Assembly (NCBI RefSeq): GCF_902141845.1
Contig: NZ_CABFPH010000022.1
Location: 1 to 64,000 of the forward strand
Length of the DNA: 64,000 bases
Origin: Methylobacterium symbioticum
GTDB lineage: Bacteria; Pseudomonadota; Alphaproteobacteria; Rhizobiales; Beijerinckiaceae
Direction of reading: 5' to 3'
How positions within the stretch are numbered: the first letter of the stretch is position 1; every line of letters begins with the position of its first letter. Positions 27,424 to 36,625 of the stretch are shown here, piece after piece. The notes beneath the pieces were generated by a model, which was not told where the DNA came from, did not search any database, and saw nothing but the letters and a program-made list of their open reading frames with translations. Position numbers and translations under genes: made by a program.

Positions 27424-29865
27424 GTGCCGGCCTTTCTGGTCCGAACCATCTGGCTGTCGAGCGCGATCGTGGTGCTCCTGCTTCTGGCGCAGCCGATCGG
27501 AACGCCCGCGCAGCTCGAGCTGAGCCTCGGCGCGATCGTGCTGATGGCACTGCTGTGGGTGTTCGGGCGCGGGCGGGTGGCCCGGTCGATGTTCCTGGCG
27601 GTCGGCAGCCTGGTGGTGCTGCGCTACCTCTACTGGCGCCTGTCGAGCACGCTGCCGCCGATGAGCGATCCGTTCGGTTTCGGAGCCGGGCTGATCCTGC
27701 TCGCGGCGGAACTGTACTGCTTCTACATTCTGGCCGTCAGCCTCGTCGTGAATGCGGACCCGCTGGTGCGCGTCCCGGCGCCGGCCGGGGACGATGAGGA
27801 CCTGCCCACCGTCGATATCTTCGTGCCGAGCTACAACGAGGACCGGCACATCCTGGCGACGACCCTCGCGGCGGCGCGCGCCATCGACTATCCCGCCGAC
27901 AAGCTGACGGTCTGGCTCCTCGACGACGGGGGCACCGACCAGAAGTGCTCAGACACCGACTCCGCGAAAGCGGCGGAGGCGCGGGCGCGCCGTCAGGTGC
28001 TGCAAGCGCTCTGCGACGATCTCGGCGTCAGCTACCTGACCCGCCCGCGCAACGTGCACGCGAAGGCCGGCAACCTGAATAACGGCCTGCGGCACGCCAC
28101 GGGCGAGATCGTCGTCGTCCTCGACGCCGACCACGTGCCGTTCCGCTCGTTCCTGCGCGAGACGATCGGCCATTTCGCGCGGGACCCCAAGCTGTTCCTG
28201 GTCCAGACCCCGCACGCCTTCCTCAACCCCGACCCGCTCGAGCGGAACCTGCAGACCTTCGACCGCATGCCGTCCGAGAACGAGATGTTCTACGCGATCA
28301 GCCAGTGCGGCCTCGACAAGTGGAACGGCTCGTTCTTCTGCGGCTCGGCCGCGCTCCTGCGCCGCGCGGCGCTGGAGGAGGCCGGCGGCTTCTCGGGCGT
28401 GACGATCACCGAGGATTGCGAGACTGCCTTCGAGCTGCACTCGCGCGGGTGGACCAGCGTCTACGTCGACAAGCCTCTGATCGCTGGGCTGCAGCCCGAG
28501 ACGCTGTCGGACTTCATCGGCCAGCGCTCGCGCTGGTGCCAGGGCATGCTCCAGATCATGCTCCTGAAGAACCCGCTGTTCAAGTCGGGTCTCAAGCCGA
28601 TCCAGCGGCTTTGCTACATGTCGAGCATGACGTTCTGGTTCTTCCCGCTGCCGCGTCTGATCTTCATGGTGGCGCCGCTGCTGTACATCTTCTTCGACAT
28701 GAAGATCGTCGTCGCCAACGTCGATGAAGCGATCGCCTACACGGCGACCTACATCGCCGTGAACCTGATGATGCAGAACTATCTCTACGGCCGGGTCCGC
28801 TGGCCGTTCGTCTCGGAACTCTACGAGTACGTCCAGGGCCTGTTCCTGATCAAGGCGACGGCGGCCGTGATCCTCTCGCCGAGGAAGCCGCAGTTCAAGG
28901 TGACCGCCAAGAACGTCTCGCTCGACCACGATCAGCTCTCGCCGCTCGCGCTGCCCTACATCCTCGTCTACGCGGTCCTGCTCGCGGGCATGGTGGTCGC
29001 GACCTATCGCTACCTGTTCGAGCCCGGCATCACGAACCTGATGCTCGTCGTCGGGCTCTGGAACCTGTTCGGCCTGCTCACGGCCGGCGCCGCGCTCGGT
29101 GTGGCGGCCGAGCGGCGCCAGACCGAGAAGTCGCCCTCGCTTGCGGTCGACCGCAAGGCGGTCCTGACCATCAACGGCATGGCGATCGACGTCGCCGTGG
29201 ACCGGATTTCGAGCGCGCGCTGCCGCGTGCGCATGGATGCGGTTCTGCCGGTCCGCCGCAGCGACGACAGCTTCTCGGGCACCCTGTCCGTGCGCCCGCA
29301 CTGGGCGATGCCCACCGACGAGATCTCGGCGATCCCGGTCCGGGTCGCGGGCGTGACGGCGGCGGGCGAGGAATCGGTCTGCGACCTCGCCTTCGAGGCG
29401 CTGCCGCCGCAGGCCTATTTCGCTCTGGCCGACCTCATGTACGGCGACGCCGGCGCGATGACCCGCTTCCAGCAGCGTCGCCGCACGCACAAGGACCTGC
29501 TGACGGGCACGCTCCAGTTCATCTGGTGGGGGCTGATCGGCCCGTTCCGTGTCCTCTCCTGTCTGTCGGCCCGCGCCGAGACGCGCCGCGCGACCGAGGC
29601 GGCCCAGGACGTGCCGGTGCCGCGCACGGTCGGCATGCGCCGCCGCCTCAATGCCCCGGTCCCGGAGCCCACCCCGGCACAGGTCGTCCCGCAGCCGATG
29701 GCCGCGCGCGCCGAGGCGGCGCCCCGCGTCCGGGCCGCCGAGCCGGATGAGGCCACGTCGAGCTGGTTGCAGATGATGCTCGAGTTGGAGAACGCCGCGC
29801 TGGCGCACAAGCGGAGCCGGCGTTCCTCCGATCTTCCGGCGTCGAACAACGCGACCGCCGGCTGA
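27424..29865 (+). CDS. bcsA: Cellulose synthase catalytic subunit BcsA
   Basis: 813 residues, an inner-membrane GT2 glycosyltransferase that polymerises UDP-glucose. The GTG start has GGAG 7 nt upstream. N-terminal helices are followed by the catalytic core: DDG (about 167), DADHVP (about 233), FFCGS, TED (about 329), QRSRW (about 368), then helices and the gating loop FKVTAK (about 491). The C-terminal PilZ region normally binds c-di-GMP through RxxxR and D/NxSxxG. Here it reads RRQTEK and DRISSARCRV, so both motifs look degenerate. Otherwise a complete, apparently active synthase. Followed by bcsB. Confidence 0.96.
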   Translation: MPAFLVRTIWLSSAIVVLLLLAQPIGTPAQLELSLGAIVLMALLWVFGRGRVARSMFLAVGSLVVLRYLYWRLSSTLPPMSDPFGFGAGLILLAAELYCFYILAVSLVVNADPLVRVPAPAGDDEDLPTVDIFVPSYNEDRHILATTLAAARAIDYPADKLTVWLLDDGGTDQKCSDTDSAKAAEARARRQVLQALCDDLGVSYLTRPRNVHAKAGNLNNGLRHATGEIVVVLDADHVPFRSFLRETIGHFARDPKLFLVQTPHAFLNPDPLERNLQTFDRMPSENEMFYAISQCGLDKWNGSFFCGSAALLRRAALEEAGGFSGVTITEDCETAFELHSRGWTSVYVDKPLIAGLQPETLSDFIGQRSRWCQGMLQIMLLKNPLFKSGLKPIQRLCYMSSMTFWFFPLPRLIFMVAPLLYIFFDMKIVVANVDEAIAYTATYIAVNLMMQNYLYGRVRWPFVSELYEYVQGLFLIKATAAVILSPRKPQFKVTAKNVSLDHDQLSPLALPYILVYAVLLAGMVVATYRYLFEPGITNLMLVVGLWNLFGLLTAGAALGVAAERRQTEKSPSLAVDRKAVLTINGMAIDVAVDRISSARCRVRMDAVLPVRRSDDSFSGTLSVRPHWAMPTDEISAIPVRVAGVTAAGEESVCDLAFEALPPQAYFALADLMYGDAGAMTRFQQRRRTHKDLLTGTLQFIWWGLIGPFRVLSCLSARAETRRATEAAQDVPVPRTVGMRRRLNAPVPEPTPAQVVPQPMAARAEAAPRVRAAEPDEATSSWLQMMLELENAALAHKRSRRSSDLPASNNATAG

Positions 29866-29928
29866 TCCGCGATGCGCGACCGTTTCCGCTATCCTGCCGC
29901 CCCCGCGAGCCTGTCAGAGAGGCGTCCC

Positions 29929-32487
29929 ATGTCCGCAGATGCCCTCAAAGACCGTCGCCGTGCCAGCCGCCGCCTGGGCTTCGGGCTGCTCGCCTCCGCC
30001 GGGTTCCTGCTTCTCGGGGCCGGGGCGGATGCGCAGAGCTTCCTCGGTTCCGGGGCGCCGCGGGCGCTGGCCGTGCCGAATGCGGATCCGGCCGCCGCTC
30101 AGGCGCAGCCGGCCCCGGACCCGGCTCCGCTGCGGCCGGTGCGGCCGGACGTCGCCGAGCCGGTGGCCGCGACGACCGCTCTGCCCGTGCCGCAGCGGCC
30201 GCTCCCGGCCGTGGGCGGCAGCCTGCGCCTGAGCGGCGAGGAAAGCAGCCTGCAATGGCCGGTCTACCTGACCGATGCCCAGACCCGGGAACGCCTGCGG
30301 TTCCGCATCGGCTACCTGTCGGCGATCTCCGTCGTCCCCCACGAATCCTTCCTGACCGCGTCGGTCAACGACGTCGTCATCGGCCGGACCGAGATCAAGG
30401 CGCCCGGCGCCGTGCGCATCATCGAGTTCGAGGTGCCGCCGGGTCTGCTCAAGCCGGGCTACAACGCCGTGACGATCGCCGGATCCCAGCGGCATCGCGT
30501 CGACTGCTCCCTGCAGGCGACCTTCGAATTGTGGACCCAGATCGATCCGTCCTGGACCGGCTTCGTGGTCCCCCAGGCGACCGAGGCGGGCGGCCTGCGC
30601 GGCCTGCCGGCGGTGATGCCCGATGCCCGGGGGATCGTTCCGATCCGCGTGGTCCTCGGCAACCGGCCGGCCTTCGCCGGCTTCGAGCGGATCCTCGCGG
30701 TCCTCCAGCACATCGCGCTCGCGGGGCGCTACAGCCAGGTCGCGGTCGATTTCGGGCCGGCCCTGTCGGGACGCGCCGGCCTGAACCTCGTCGTGGGCGG
30801 AGCGCAGGCGGAGGCCGCCGGGTCGCAGCCCCTGTCCATCGAGCCGGCCCAGGCGGATCGGCCGCTGACCCTCGTCCTGGCCGGCGACGGCCCGGCCGAG
30901 ATGGACGCCGCGATCCAGGCCCTGCGGGCGGCCGCGGCGGCCGAGCCGGTCGGGAGCCCGCAGGGCCTGCAGGCCTTCGCCCTGGCGCGCGGCGTGCCGA
31001 CCCGGGGCGGCGAGACCCTGCGGCTCTCCGCGCTCGGCGTGAGCAACCGGGAGTTCGCCGGGCGCCTGTTCCGGACGGGCTTCGACGTGGTGCTGCCGAC
31101 CGATTTCGTCCCGGCCGACTACGCCAAGGTCAACCTGCGTCTGGCCGGCGGCTACGCGGCCGGGCTCGATGTCGGCGCTCAGGTCATCGTCGACATCAAC
31201 GGCCGCAACGTCGCGAGCCTGCCGATGCCGCGCTCGGGCGGCGATGTCTTCCAAGATGCGCAACTCGCCCTGCCGCTGGGCCGCTGGCGGCCCGGCCGCA
31301 ACAGGATCGAGGTCAGCGCCTTCCTGCCCGCCCAGAACGACAGGGTCTGCGAGGACGGTACCGAGCGGAAGCGCTTCCTGTTCTTGAGCGATTCGACGCT
31401 GACGATTCCGAACCTCGCCCGGGCCGTGCGCCTGCCCGATCTGGCTGCGACCCTCGGCGACGTGCCCAGGCTCGCCCAGGACCGGCGTCCACGCCTGGTC
31501 GTGCCCGCGCCCGATCGCGACGCGATGGCCGCGGCCGCGACGATCGTCGTCCAGATGGCGCTGGCCGCCAATCGCGCCATCGATTTCGAGCTGGTCGCCG
31601 ATCAGGGCCGCAATCGCCACACGCCGACGATCGTCGTCGCCCCGGCCCGCGCGCTCGATCCGGACACCCTGCGCGCCGTCGGGCTCAATCCCGATCAGAT
31701 CCGGCAGATCTGGCAGGGCCGCGCGGCGGCCGGCCAAGCGACGGAGACCGTGCGCGAGGCGGTCGTCGACGGCCTGAGCCTCGATCGCCTGCGCAGCAAT
31801 GTGCTGCCGGCCTGCGCCCTGCCGGCGGCCGCCCCGCGCAACGCCGTGGCGGCGAGCCAGCGCATCCGCGTATCCTCGGCCGATAACGAGGGGCGAGAAC
31901 TGGCCTCCGCCTGGAGCGTCGCCGTCCGGCCGCAGAACACGGTGGGCGGCTACGTGTCCGACCTCTCGAGCCGGTTCGCCACCGCGACCGAGGGCGCCCT
32001 CCGCGGGACGGCGGCCTGGCTGAGCAATCAGGTCCAGGAGCCGGAGATCGAGATCGGTCCGCAGGCCTCGCTCGTGGTGAGCCAGGGTGTGTCCGGCCGG
32101 GACATGAACAGCCTGGTGACCGTGTTCACGGCTCCGAACGCTGCGACGCTCGCGGCCTCGGCGATCTGTCTCACGGCGCCCGCGATCTGGAACCGGCTGG
32201 AGGGGCGCACCGTCTCCCTCGACGCCGATACCGGGACGCTCGCGCAGTACGAGGCGAAGCAGGCCGCGTTCTTCGAGACGGGCGGCGGCAGCTTCGAGAA
32301 CATGCGGCTCGTCATGGCCGGGTGGTTCTCCACCAACCCGACCTTCTTCGCGCTGATCCTGTTCGCGGCGGCGGTCACGCTCGGGCTGAGCACGACGGCG
32401 ATGTTGCGCGGCGTCGGCCGCAGCAATCCCGGCCGGCAGGGAGCCGCCGCAGGGACCGAGACCGAGACCGGCGAGGCGTCACGATGA
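29929..32487 (+). CDS. bcsB: Cellulose synthase periplasmic subunit BcsB
   Basis: 852 residues. A signal peptide (RRLGFGLLASAGFLLLGAGADAQ) and Pro/Ala-rich leader precede the carbohydrate-binding and flavodoxin-like repeats. Recognisable blocks are FRIGYLSAISVVPHESFLTASVNDVVIG, GYNAVTIAGSQRHRVDC, ELWTQIDPSWTGF and, in the second half, VLPTDFVPADYAKVNLRLAGGYAAGLD. A C-terminal membrane helix (NPTFFALILFAAAVTLGLST) anchors it next to BcsA. ATG 29929 is chosen because AGAGAGG lies 5-6 nt upstream; ATG 29872, only 7 nt after the bcsA stop, has no such site. Its stop overlaps bcsZ (ATGA). Confidence 0.95.
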   Translation: MSADALKDRRRASRRLGFGLLASAGFLLLGAGADAQSFLGSGAPRALAVPNADPAAAQAQPAPDPAPLRPVRPDVAEPVAATTALPVPQRPLPAVGGSLRLSGEESSLQWPVYLTDAQTRERLRFRIGYLSAISVVPHESFLTASVNDVVIGRTEIKAPGAVRIIEFEVPPGLLKPGYNAVTIAGSQRHRVDCSLQATFELWTQIDPSWTGFVVPQATEAGGLRGLPAVMPDARGIVPIRVVLGNRPAFAGFERILAVLQHIALAGRYSQVAVDFGPALSGRAGLNLVVGGAQAEAAGSQPLSIEPAQADRPLTLVLAGDGPAEMDAAIQALRAAAAAEPVGSPQGLQAFALARGVPTRGGETLRLSALGVSNREFAGRLFRTGFDVVLPTDFVPADYAKVNLRLAGGYAAGLDVGAQVIVDINGRNVASLPMPRSGGDVFQDAQLALPLGRWRPGRNRIEVSAFLPAQNDRVCEDGTERKRFLFLSDSTLTIPNLARAVRLPDLAATLGDVPRLAQDRRPRLVVPAPDRDAMAAAATIVVQMALAANRAIDFELVADQGRNRHTPTIVVAPARALDPDTLRAVGLNPDQIRQIWQGRAAAGQATETVREAVVDGLSLDRLRSNVLPACALPAAAPRNAVAASQRIRVSSADNEGRELASAWSVAVRPQNTVGGYVSDLSSRFATATEGALRGTAAWLSNQVQEPEIEIGPQASLVVSQGVSGRDMNSLVTVFTAPNAATLAASAICLTAPAIWNRLEGRTVSLDADTGTLAQYEAKQAAFFETGGGSFENMRLVMAGWFSTNPTFFALILFAAAVTLGLSTTAMLRGVGRSNPGRQGAAAGTETETGEASR

Positions 32488-33638
32488 AGCGATCGCACCT
32501 GCTGGCCGCCGCCGGGTTGGCCCTCGTGGCGCTGGCGCCTCTCGGACGCGCGCAGGAGGTTGGGCGCGGGCAGGATCAGGCCGAGCCGCCGTCCGCGACC
32601 CAAGCGGCGCCGAAGGCGCGCCCGGAGGAGGCCGGCCGCATGCTGAACGCCCTCGCCGACGGTCCGGGCTGGCGCAGCTACAAGGCCCGCTTCGTGACCG
32701 ATCAGGGCCGCGTCGTCGACACCGCGAACGGGCGGATCAGCCACAGCGAGGGCCAGGGCTACGGCATGCTGCTCGCCGTCGCGGCGGGCGACAAGGACGC
32801 CTTCCGGCGGATCTGGGACTGGACCCGCGCCAATCTCATGGTGCGCGAGGACGCGTTGCTGGCCTGGCGTTGGGAGCCGGACAAGCGGCCGGGCGTCGCC
32901 GACATGAACAACGCGACCGACGGCGACATCCTCGTGGCCTGGGCTTTGGCCGAGGCTGCCGATGGCTGGGCCGACGAGGGATACCGGCTGGCCGCGCGGC
33001 GCCTCGCGGTCGACATCGCCCGCCGCACCGTGCTGTTCCGCGTCGAGGGCGGGCCGCTGCTCCTGCCCGGCATGAGCGGCTTCTCCGCCGAGGATCGGAC
33101 GGACGGGCCGGTGGCCAACCTGTCCTACTGGATCTTCCCGGCCTTCGCCCGGCTCGCCGCGGTGGCACCGGAATTCGAGTGGGCCCGGCTCAGCGCGAAC
33201 GGCCTCGATCTGGTTCTGCGCGCCCGGTTCGGGCAGGCGCAGCTTCCGACGGAGTGGATCTCGATGCGCGGAGGCACGCCGAAGCCGGCGAGCGGCTTCC
33301 CCACCGTGTTCTCCTACAACGCGGTGCGCATTCCGCTCTATCTCGCGATGGCCGGGATCACGGACCGTCGGTATTACGAGCCCTTCCTGCGTTTGTGGGC
33401 GACGTCCGACCCGAGCGGGATGCCGGTCATCGACACGGAGACGAACGCGGTCGCCGGCCGCTTCCAGGAGCCCGGCTACGGGGCGATTCCGGCGATCGCG
33501 GCCTGCGCGGCGACCGGCACCGCGCTGCCCCCGGGCTTCAGCGAGATCGCCCCATCCGAGAACTACTATCCGGCGACGCTGCAGCTGCTGGCGATCGCGA
33601 CCGCGAACGTGAGGTACCTGTCATGCCTCGGGCGCTGA
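32484..33638 (+). CDS. bcsZ: Periplasmic endo-1,4-beta-glucanase BcsZ (GH8)
   Basis: 384 residues with a signal peptide (MKRSHLLAAAGLALVALAPLGRAQ). It is a glycoside hydrolase family 8 enzyme: the catalytic acid Glu lies in SHSEGQGYGMLLAV (about E89), the second acidic residue in NNATDGDILVAW (about D146), and YYPATLQLLA ends the barrel. BcsZ trims nascent cellulose and is needed for normal export in several species. The ATG overlaps the bcsB stop, and the 3' end overlaps the TPR gene by 16 nt, so the operon is translationally coupled. Confidence 0.95.
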   Translation: MKRSHLLAAAGLALVALAPLGRAQEVGRGQDQAEPPSATQAAPKARPEEAGRMLNALADGPGWRSYKARFVTDQGRVVDTANGRISHSEGQGYGMLLAVAAGDKDAFRRIWDWTRANLMVREDALLAWRWEPDKRPGVADMNNATDGDILVAWALAEAADGWADEGYRLAARRLAVDIARRTVLFRVEGGPLLLPGMSGFSAEDRTDGPVANLSYWIFPAFARLAAVAPEFEWARLSANGLDLVLRARFGQAQLPTEWISMRGGTPKPASGFPTVFSYNAVRIPLYLAMAGITDRRYYEPFLRLWATSDPSGMPVIDTETNAVAGRFQEPGYGAIPAIAACAATGTALPPGFSEIAPSENYYPATLQLLAIATANVRYLSCLGR

Positions 33639-35590
33639 AGCGGCACCGGCCCGATCGGGCCTGGGCCGGACCTGCACTCGCCGGCGCGCTCCTGGCCGTC
33701 CTGACGGCGGCGGGCGAGACGAGAGCCGAGACGGCGCCCCAGCCAGGGGTCGTCCAGCTGAACGAGCGGCGCGCGCCCGTGATCCTCGATTCGGCCGAGC
33801 CCAGAAACGGGGATGTCGAGATTGTCGACGAGAGCGCGCTGCGCTTCTACGCCGCCCAGAAGCAGACCGACCGTGTCCAGGCCGAGATCGCGCGGCTGCG
33901 CCGTCGCCATCCGAACTGGGTGGTGCCGAGCGACCTCGATACCCTGAAGCCGAGCCCGCCCGAAGAGGCGGCGATGTGGGACCTCTTCACGGCCGGCCGC
34001 TTCGACGACCTGCGGACGGCGATCACCTCCCGCCAGGCGGCTGATCCGAGCTGGCGGCCCTCGGAAGAACTCGCGCGCAAGTTCAATCGCGGGACCTTCC
34101 GCAATGCCGCGAAGGCGGCGGCCCGCGAGGGCGCCTGGAACGAGGTTCTGGCTCGGGTGAGAGCCGAGCCGGAGGCGGTGCGCAGCCTCGACATCGACAT
34201 CGCCTGGATCGTTGCGGAGGCCTACGCGAGAACGGGCGACGTCGCCCAGGCCGTCGCCTTCTATCGCAGCATCCTGACGAGCCATCCCGAGACGGCCCTG
34301 CGGCTCGCCACGATCCAGAAGGCGATGTCGGTGCTGCCGATGGGGCAGGTCGAGCCGCTGCTCGCGCTCGGCCAGAAGGCCGCCGACGGCATGAGCGAGT
34401 TCCGTCCGATCCAGCTTGACGTGACCCGGGCCCGGATCGCCGCGATCCTGCGCGGCGAGGCGGTCGGCCCCGTGGAGCCCGGCGACCTCGCGGCGCTCGG
34501 CGAGGCCGCCCGCAAGCTGAGGGATCCGGGACAACTCAGCCTGCTCGGCTGGTACGCCTATCACCGGCGCCAGTTCCGAGAGGCGCTCGAGTGGTTCAAG
34601 ACGGCGCTGGCCCGCGGCGGCGACGCGACGGTCGCCACCGGCCAGGTGCTCGCCTTGCGCGAGATGGGGCAGGAGCGTGAGGCCGAGGAGGTCGCCTTCG
34701 CCTGGCGCGGCCCCTCCGTGACCAATACCGCCCTCTACATCGATCTGGTGGAGCGCCAGCTCGCCTGGGGCGCCGGCTCCTCCCTGGAGCCGGCCCGGCT
34801 CGACCGGTTCGCCAAGGTCGTCCTCACCCTCGGCACGGGGGAGGGGGCCCAGGCGCTCGGTTGGTATGCCTACAATGCCTGCCAGTTCGAGGCGGCCGCG
34901 GACTGGTTCCAGCGGGCCGTCGCCTGGAAGCCCCGCGAGAGCTCCGTGCTGGGCTACGCCCTCGCTCTCTCGCGCCTCAAGCGCATGCACGACTACTGGG
35001 AGGTCGTGAACCGCTACGACGGCCTGTTCCCCAAGGTGGTCGACCTCGCCTTCACGGTTCCCGATCCCCAGGCCCGGGATACGAGCCCGTGCGCGCCGGT
35101 CCGTGCCGAAGCGCAGCCTCAGGCCGCGGCCCCCGCCGCGCGGGCGAGCCGCGTGCCGAAGCCCGGCCAGCAAGCTCAGGTTCAGCCGACGGGCCTGCCG
35201 GTCAAGCGCAGCGAGTTCCCGATCGCCGTCGCGGCGGAGAATCCGCTGCGCTTCCCGGAGCCGCCGGCCGGCACGAAGCGGACGCGCGAGTATCTGGAGG
35301 AGGTCCGCTCGGCCCAGCCGCTGATCGCGCGACGGGTCATCGGCGTCGGCTCCATGCCCTACGAGCGCTACGGATACACGCTCCTGCCCGGGTGGACCGG
35401 CAAGGACCAGGCGAGCCTGCCGGCGGGCCTGCCGAATCCTCCGGCCGGCACGCTGGCTCAGACCGATCTCGCAGTGGCGACGGGCGGCCTCAACGTCACC
35501 CAGACCCGCGACGGGGACCGCTTCTCCCCGTTCGACACGGCCGCGAATGCCGGCCGCGGCACCGCTCGCCTTACGGGACAGGACCGATGA
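33623..35590 (+). CDS. TPR-rich protein of the cellulose operon (BcsC/BcsK-like, no porin)
   Basis: 655 residues starting MPRALKRHRPDRAW, with GAGG 8 nt upstream. A signal sequence (ALAGALLAVLTAAGETRAE) points to the periplasm. Repeated TPR-like helices are visible, such as RSLDIDIAWIVAEAYARTGDVAQAVAFYRSIL, LSLLGWYAYHRRQFREALEWFKTAL and ALGWYAYNACQFEAAADWFQRAV. BcsC usually pairs TPRs with a C-terminal outer-membrane barrel of about 300 residues. Here the C-terminus is a Pro-rich linker and a short region, with no barrel. That resembles the TPR protein called BcsK in operons lacking BcsC; I am not certain of the name. Confidence 0.8.
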   Translation: MPRALKRHRPDRAWAGPALAGALLAVLTAAGETRAETAPQPGVVQLNERRAPVILDSAEPRNGDVEIVDESALRFYAAQKQTDRVQAEIARLRRRHPNWVVPSDLDTLKPSPPEEAAMWDLFTAGRFDDLRTAITSRQAADPSWRPSEELARKFNRGTFRNAAKAAAREGAWNEVLARVRAEPEAVRSLDIDIAWIVAEAYARTGDVAQAVAFYRSILTSHPETALRLATIQKAMSVLPMGQVEPLLALGQKAADGMSEFRPIQLDVTRARIAAILRGEAVGPVEPGDLAALGEAARKLRDPGQLSLLGWYAYHRRQFREALEWFKTALARGGDATVATGQVLALREMGQEREAEEVAFAWRGPSVTNTALYIDLVERQLAWGAGSSLEPARLDRFAKVVLTLGTGEGAQALGWYAYNACQFEAAADWFQRAVAWKPRESSVLGYALALSRLKRMHDYWEVVNRYDGLFPKVVDLAFTVPDPQARDTSPCAPVRAEAQPQAAAPAARASRVPKPGQQAQVQPTGLPVKRSEFPIAVAAENPLRFPEPPAGTKRTREYLEEVRSAQPLIARRVIGVGSMPYERYGYTLLPGWTGKDQASLPAGLPNPPAGTLAQTDLAVATGGLNVTQTRDGDRFSPFDTAANAGRGTARLTGQDR

Positions 35591-36603
35591 GCCGCACCGC
35601 GTCTGCCGCCTGGCCTCGCCTCGCTCCGCAGCACGCGGTCGCGCTGCTGGCGTGGTCGCTGCTCACGGCCTGCACCACCGCCTCGGGGCAGCGCGCGGAC
35701 GTGCGGCATCTCGATACCGCCTTCAGCGTCGGGGACGTGTCGGCACGGACTCCGCTGATCACCGTGCCCCAGAGCGGTCCCGGCACGCTGCAGGAGACGC
35801 GCCTCGCCGGCGGCCTGCGCCAGCAGATCACCTATGCCGGAACGGCGGGCTTCGCCGACCTCGTCGTGGTGAGCCGACAGGCCGGCATCCCCAGGGTCGA
35901 GAAGCCGACCCGGGCCGGAATCGCTGCGGAGCTCGCCGCCCTCGGTGGCGATTACCGCGTCCTGAAACAGCCGTTCCACAACGCCTATGGGCAGATCGGC
36001 ATCGCGGTCAGCGGGCGCTGCGCCTATGGTTGGCAGTGGATCGACGATCTCCGCGGGGTCGATCTCGGCCGTCCTGGCCTGAACGGCGGGCCATTCTCCG
36101 CCTCCCTGCGCGTGAAGCATTGCGCGCGGGCGTCGGCCTCGGAGGATGCTCTGGTCGGCCCCCTCCTGCGCGTCCGGCTCGGCATGCGTGACGGCGAGCC
36201 GGCGCGGGCCGCGCCGCGGCGGCCGAAAGTGGTCACGGCCGCTCCCGCTCCCGCCCCGGCCGAGCCGCGGCCGCCCAGGACGGCGCCGGCCTCCCCGAGC
36301 GTCGCCATCAACGACAACCGGACCCTGATCAGCCTGCCGCCCTCGGGAACCGGTCCCGCCTACCTTGCGCCTCCGGCGATCCAGAACCCGGCGCAGGCGA
36401 GCCCCGTATCCATCCCCCGTCCGGCCGCCATGGGCGCGCCTCAGCAGCCCCGCTACCTGGCGGATCCGGGGCCTGCGCCGAGCGAGCCGCGCGCCGTGCC
36501 CCGAGCGCAGGCCGTGCCGTCGCCGGTCCGCCCGGATGACCGGTCGTCCAACGCATCGGGCCAGGCCGCCCGCGGCCAGACGCCGCCGCCCTTCGGCTGG
36601 TAG
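35587..36603 (+). CDS. bcsN: Cellulose biosynthesis protein BcsN, putative lipoprotein
   Basis: 338 residues. The N-terminus has a lipobox (LLAWSLLTAC), so it is probably lipidated. The conserved domain follows (about 35-200: VRHLDTAFSVGDV, ISLPPSGT-type and QQITYAGTAGFADLVVVSRQ, YGWQWIDDLRG, FSASLRVKHC). The tail is a long Pro/Ala-rich disordered region ending FGW. BcsN is known only as a component of Rhizobiales-type cellulose operons, with no defined biochemical role. The ATG overlaps the TPR gene stop (ATGA). Last gene of the bcs operon; 22 nt separate it from the convergent GGDEF-EAL gene. Confidence 0.82.
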   Translation: MSRTASAAWPRLAPQHAVALLAWSLLTACTTASGQRADVRHLDTAFSVGDVSARTPLITVPQSGPGTLQETRLAGGLRQQITYAGTAGFADLVVVSRQAGIPRVEKPTRAGIAAELAALGGDYRVLKQPFHNAYGQIGIAVSGRCAYGWQWIDDLRGVDLGRPGLNGGPFSASLRVKHCARASASEDALVGPLLRVRLGMRDGEPARAAPRRPKVVTAAPAPAPAEPRPPRTAPASPSVAINDNRTLISLPPSGTGPAYLAPPAIQNPAQASPVSIPRPAAMGAPQQPRYLADPGPAPSEPRAVPRAQAVPSPVRPDDRSSNASGQAARGQTPPPFGW

Positions 36604-36625
36604 TCCAGCGCCGTTCCCGCCTCCG

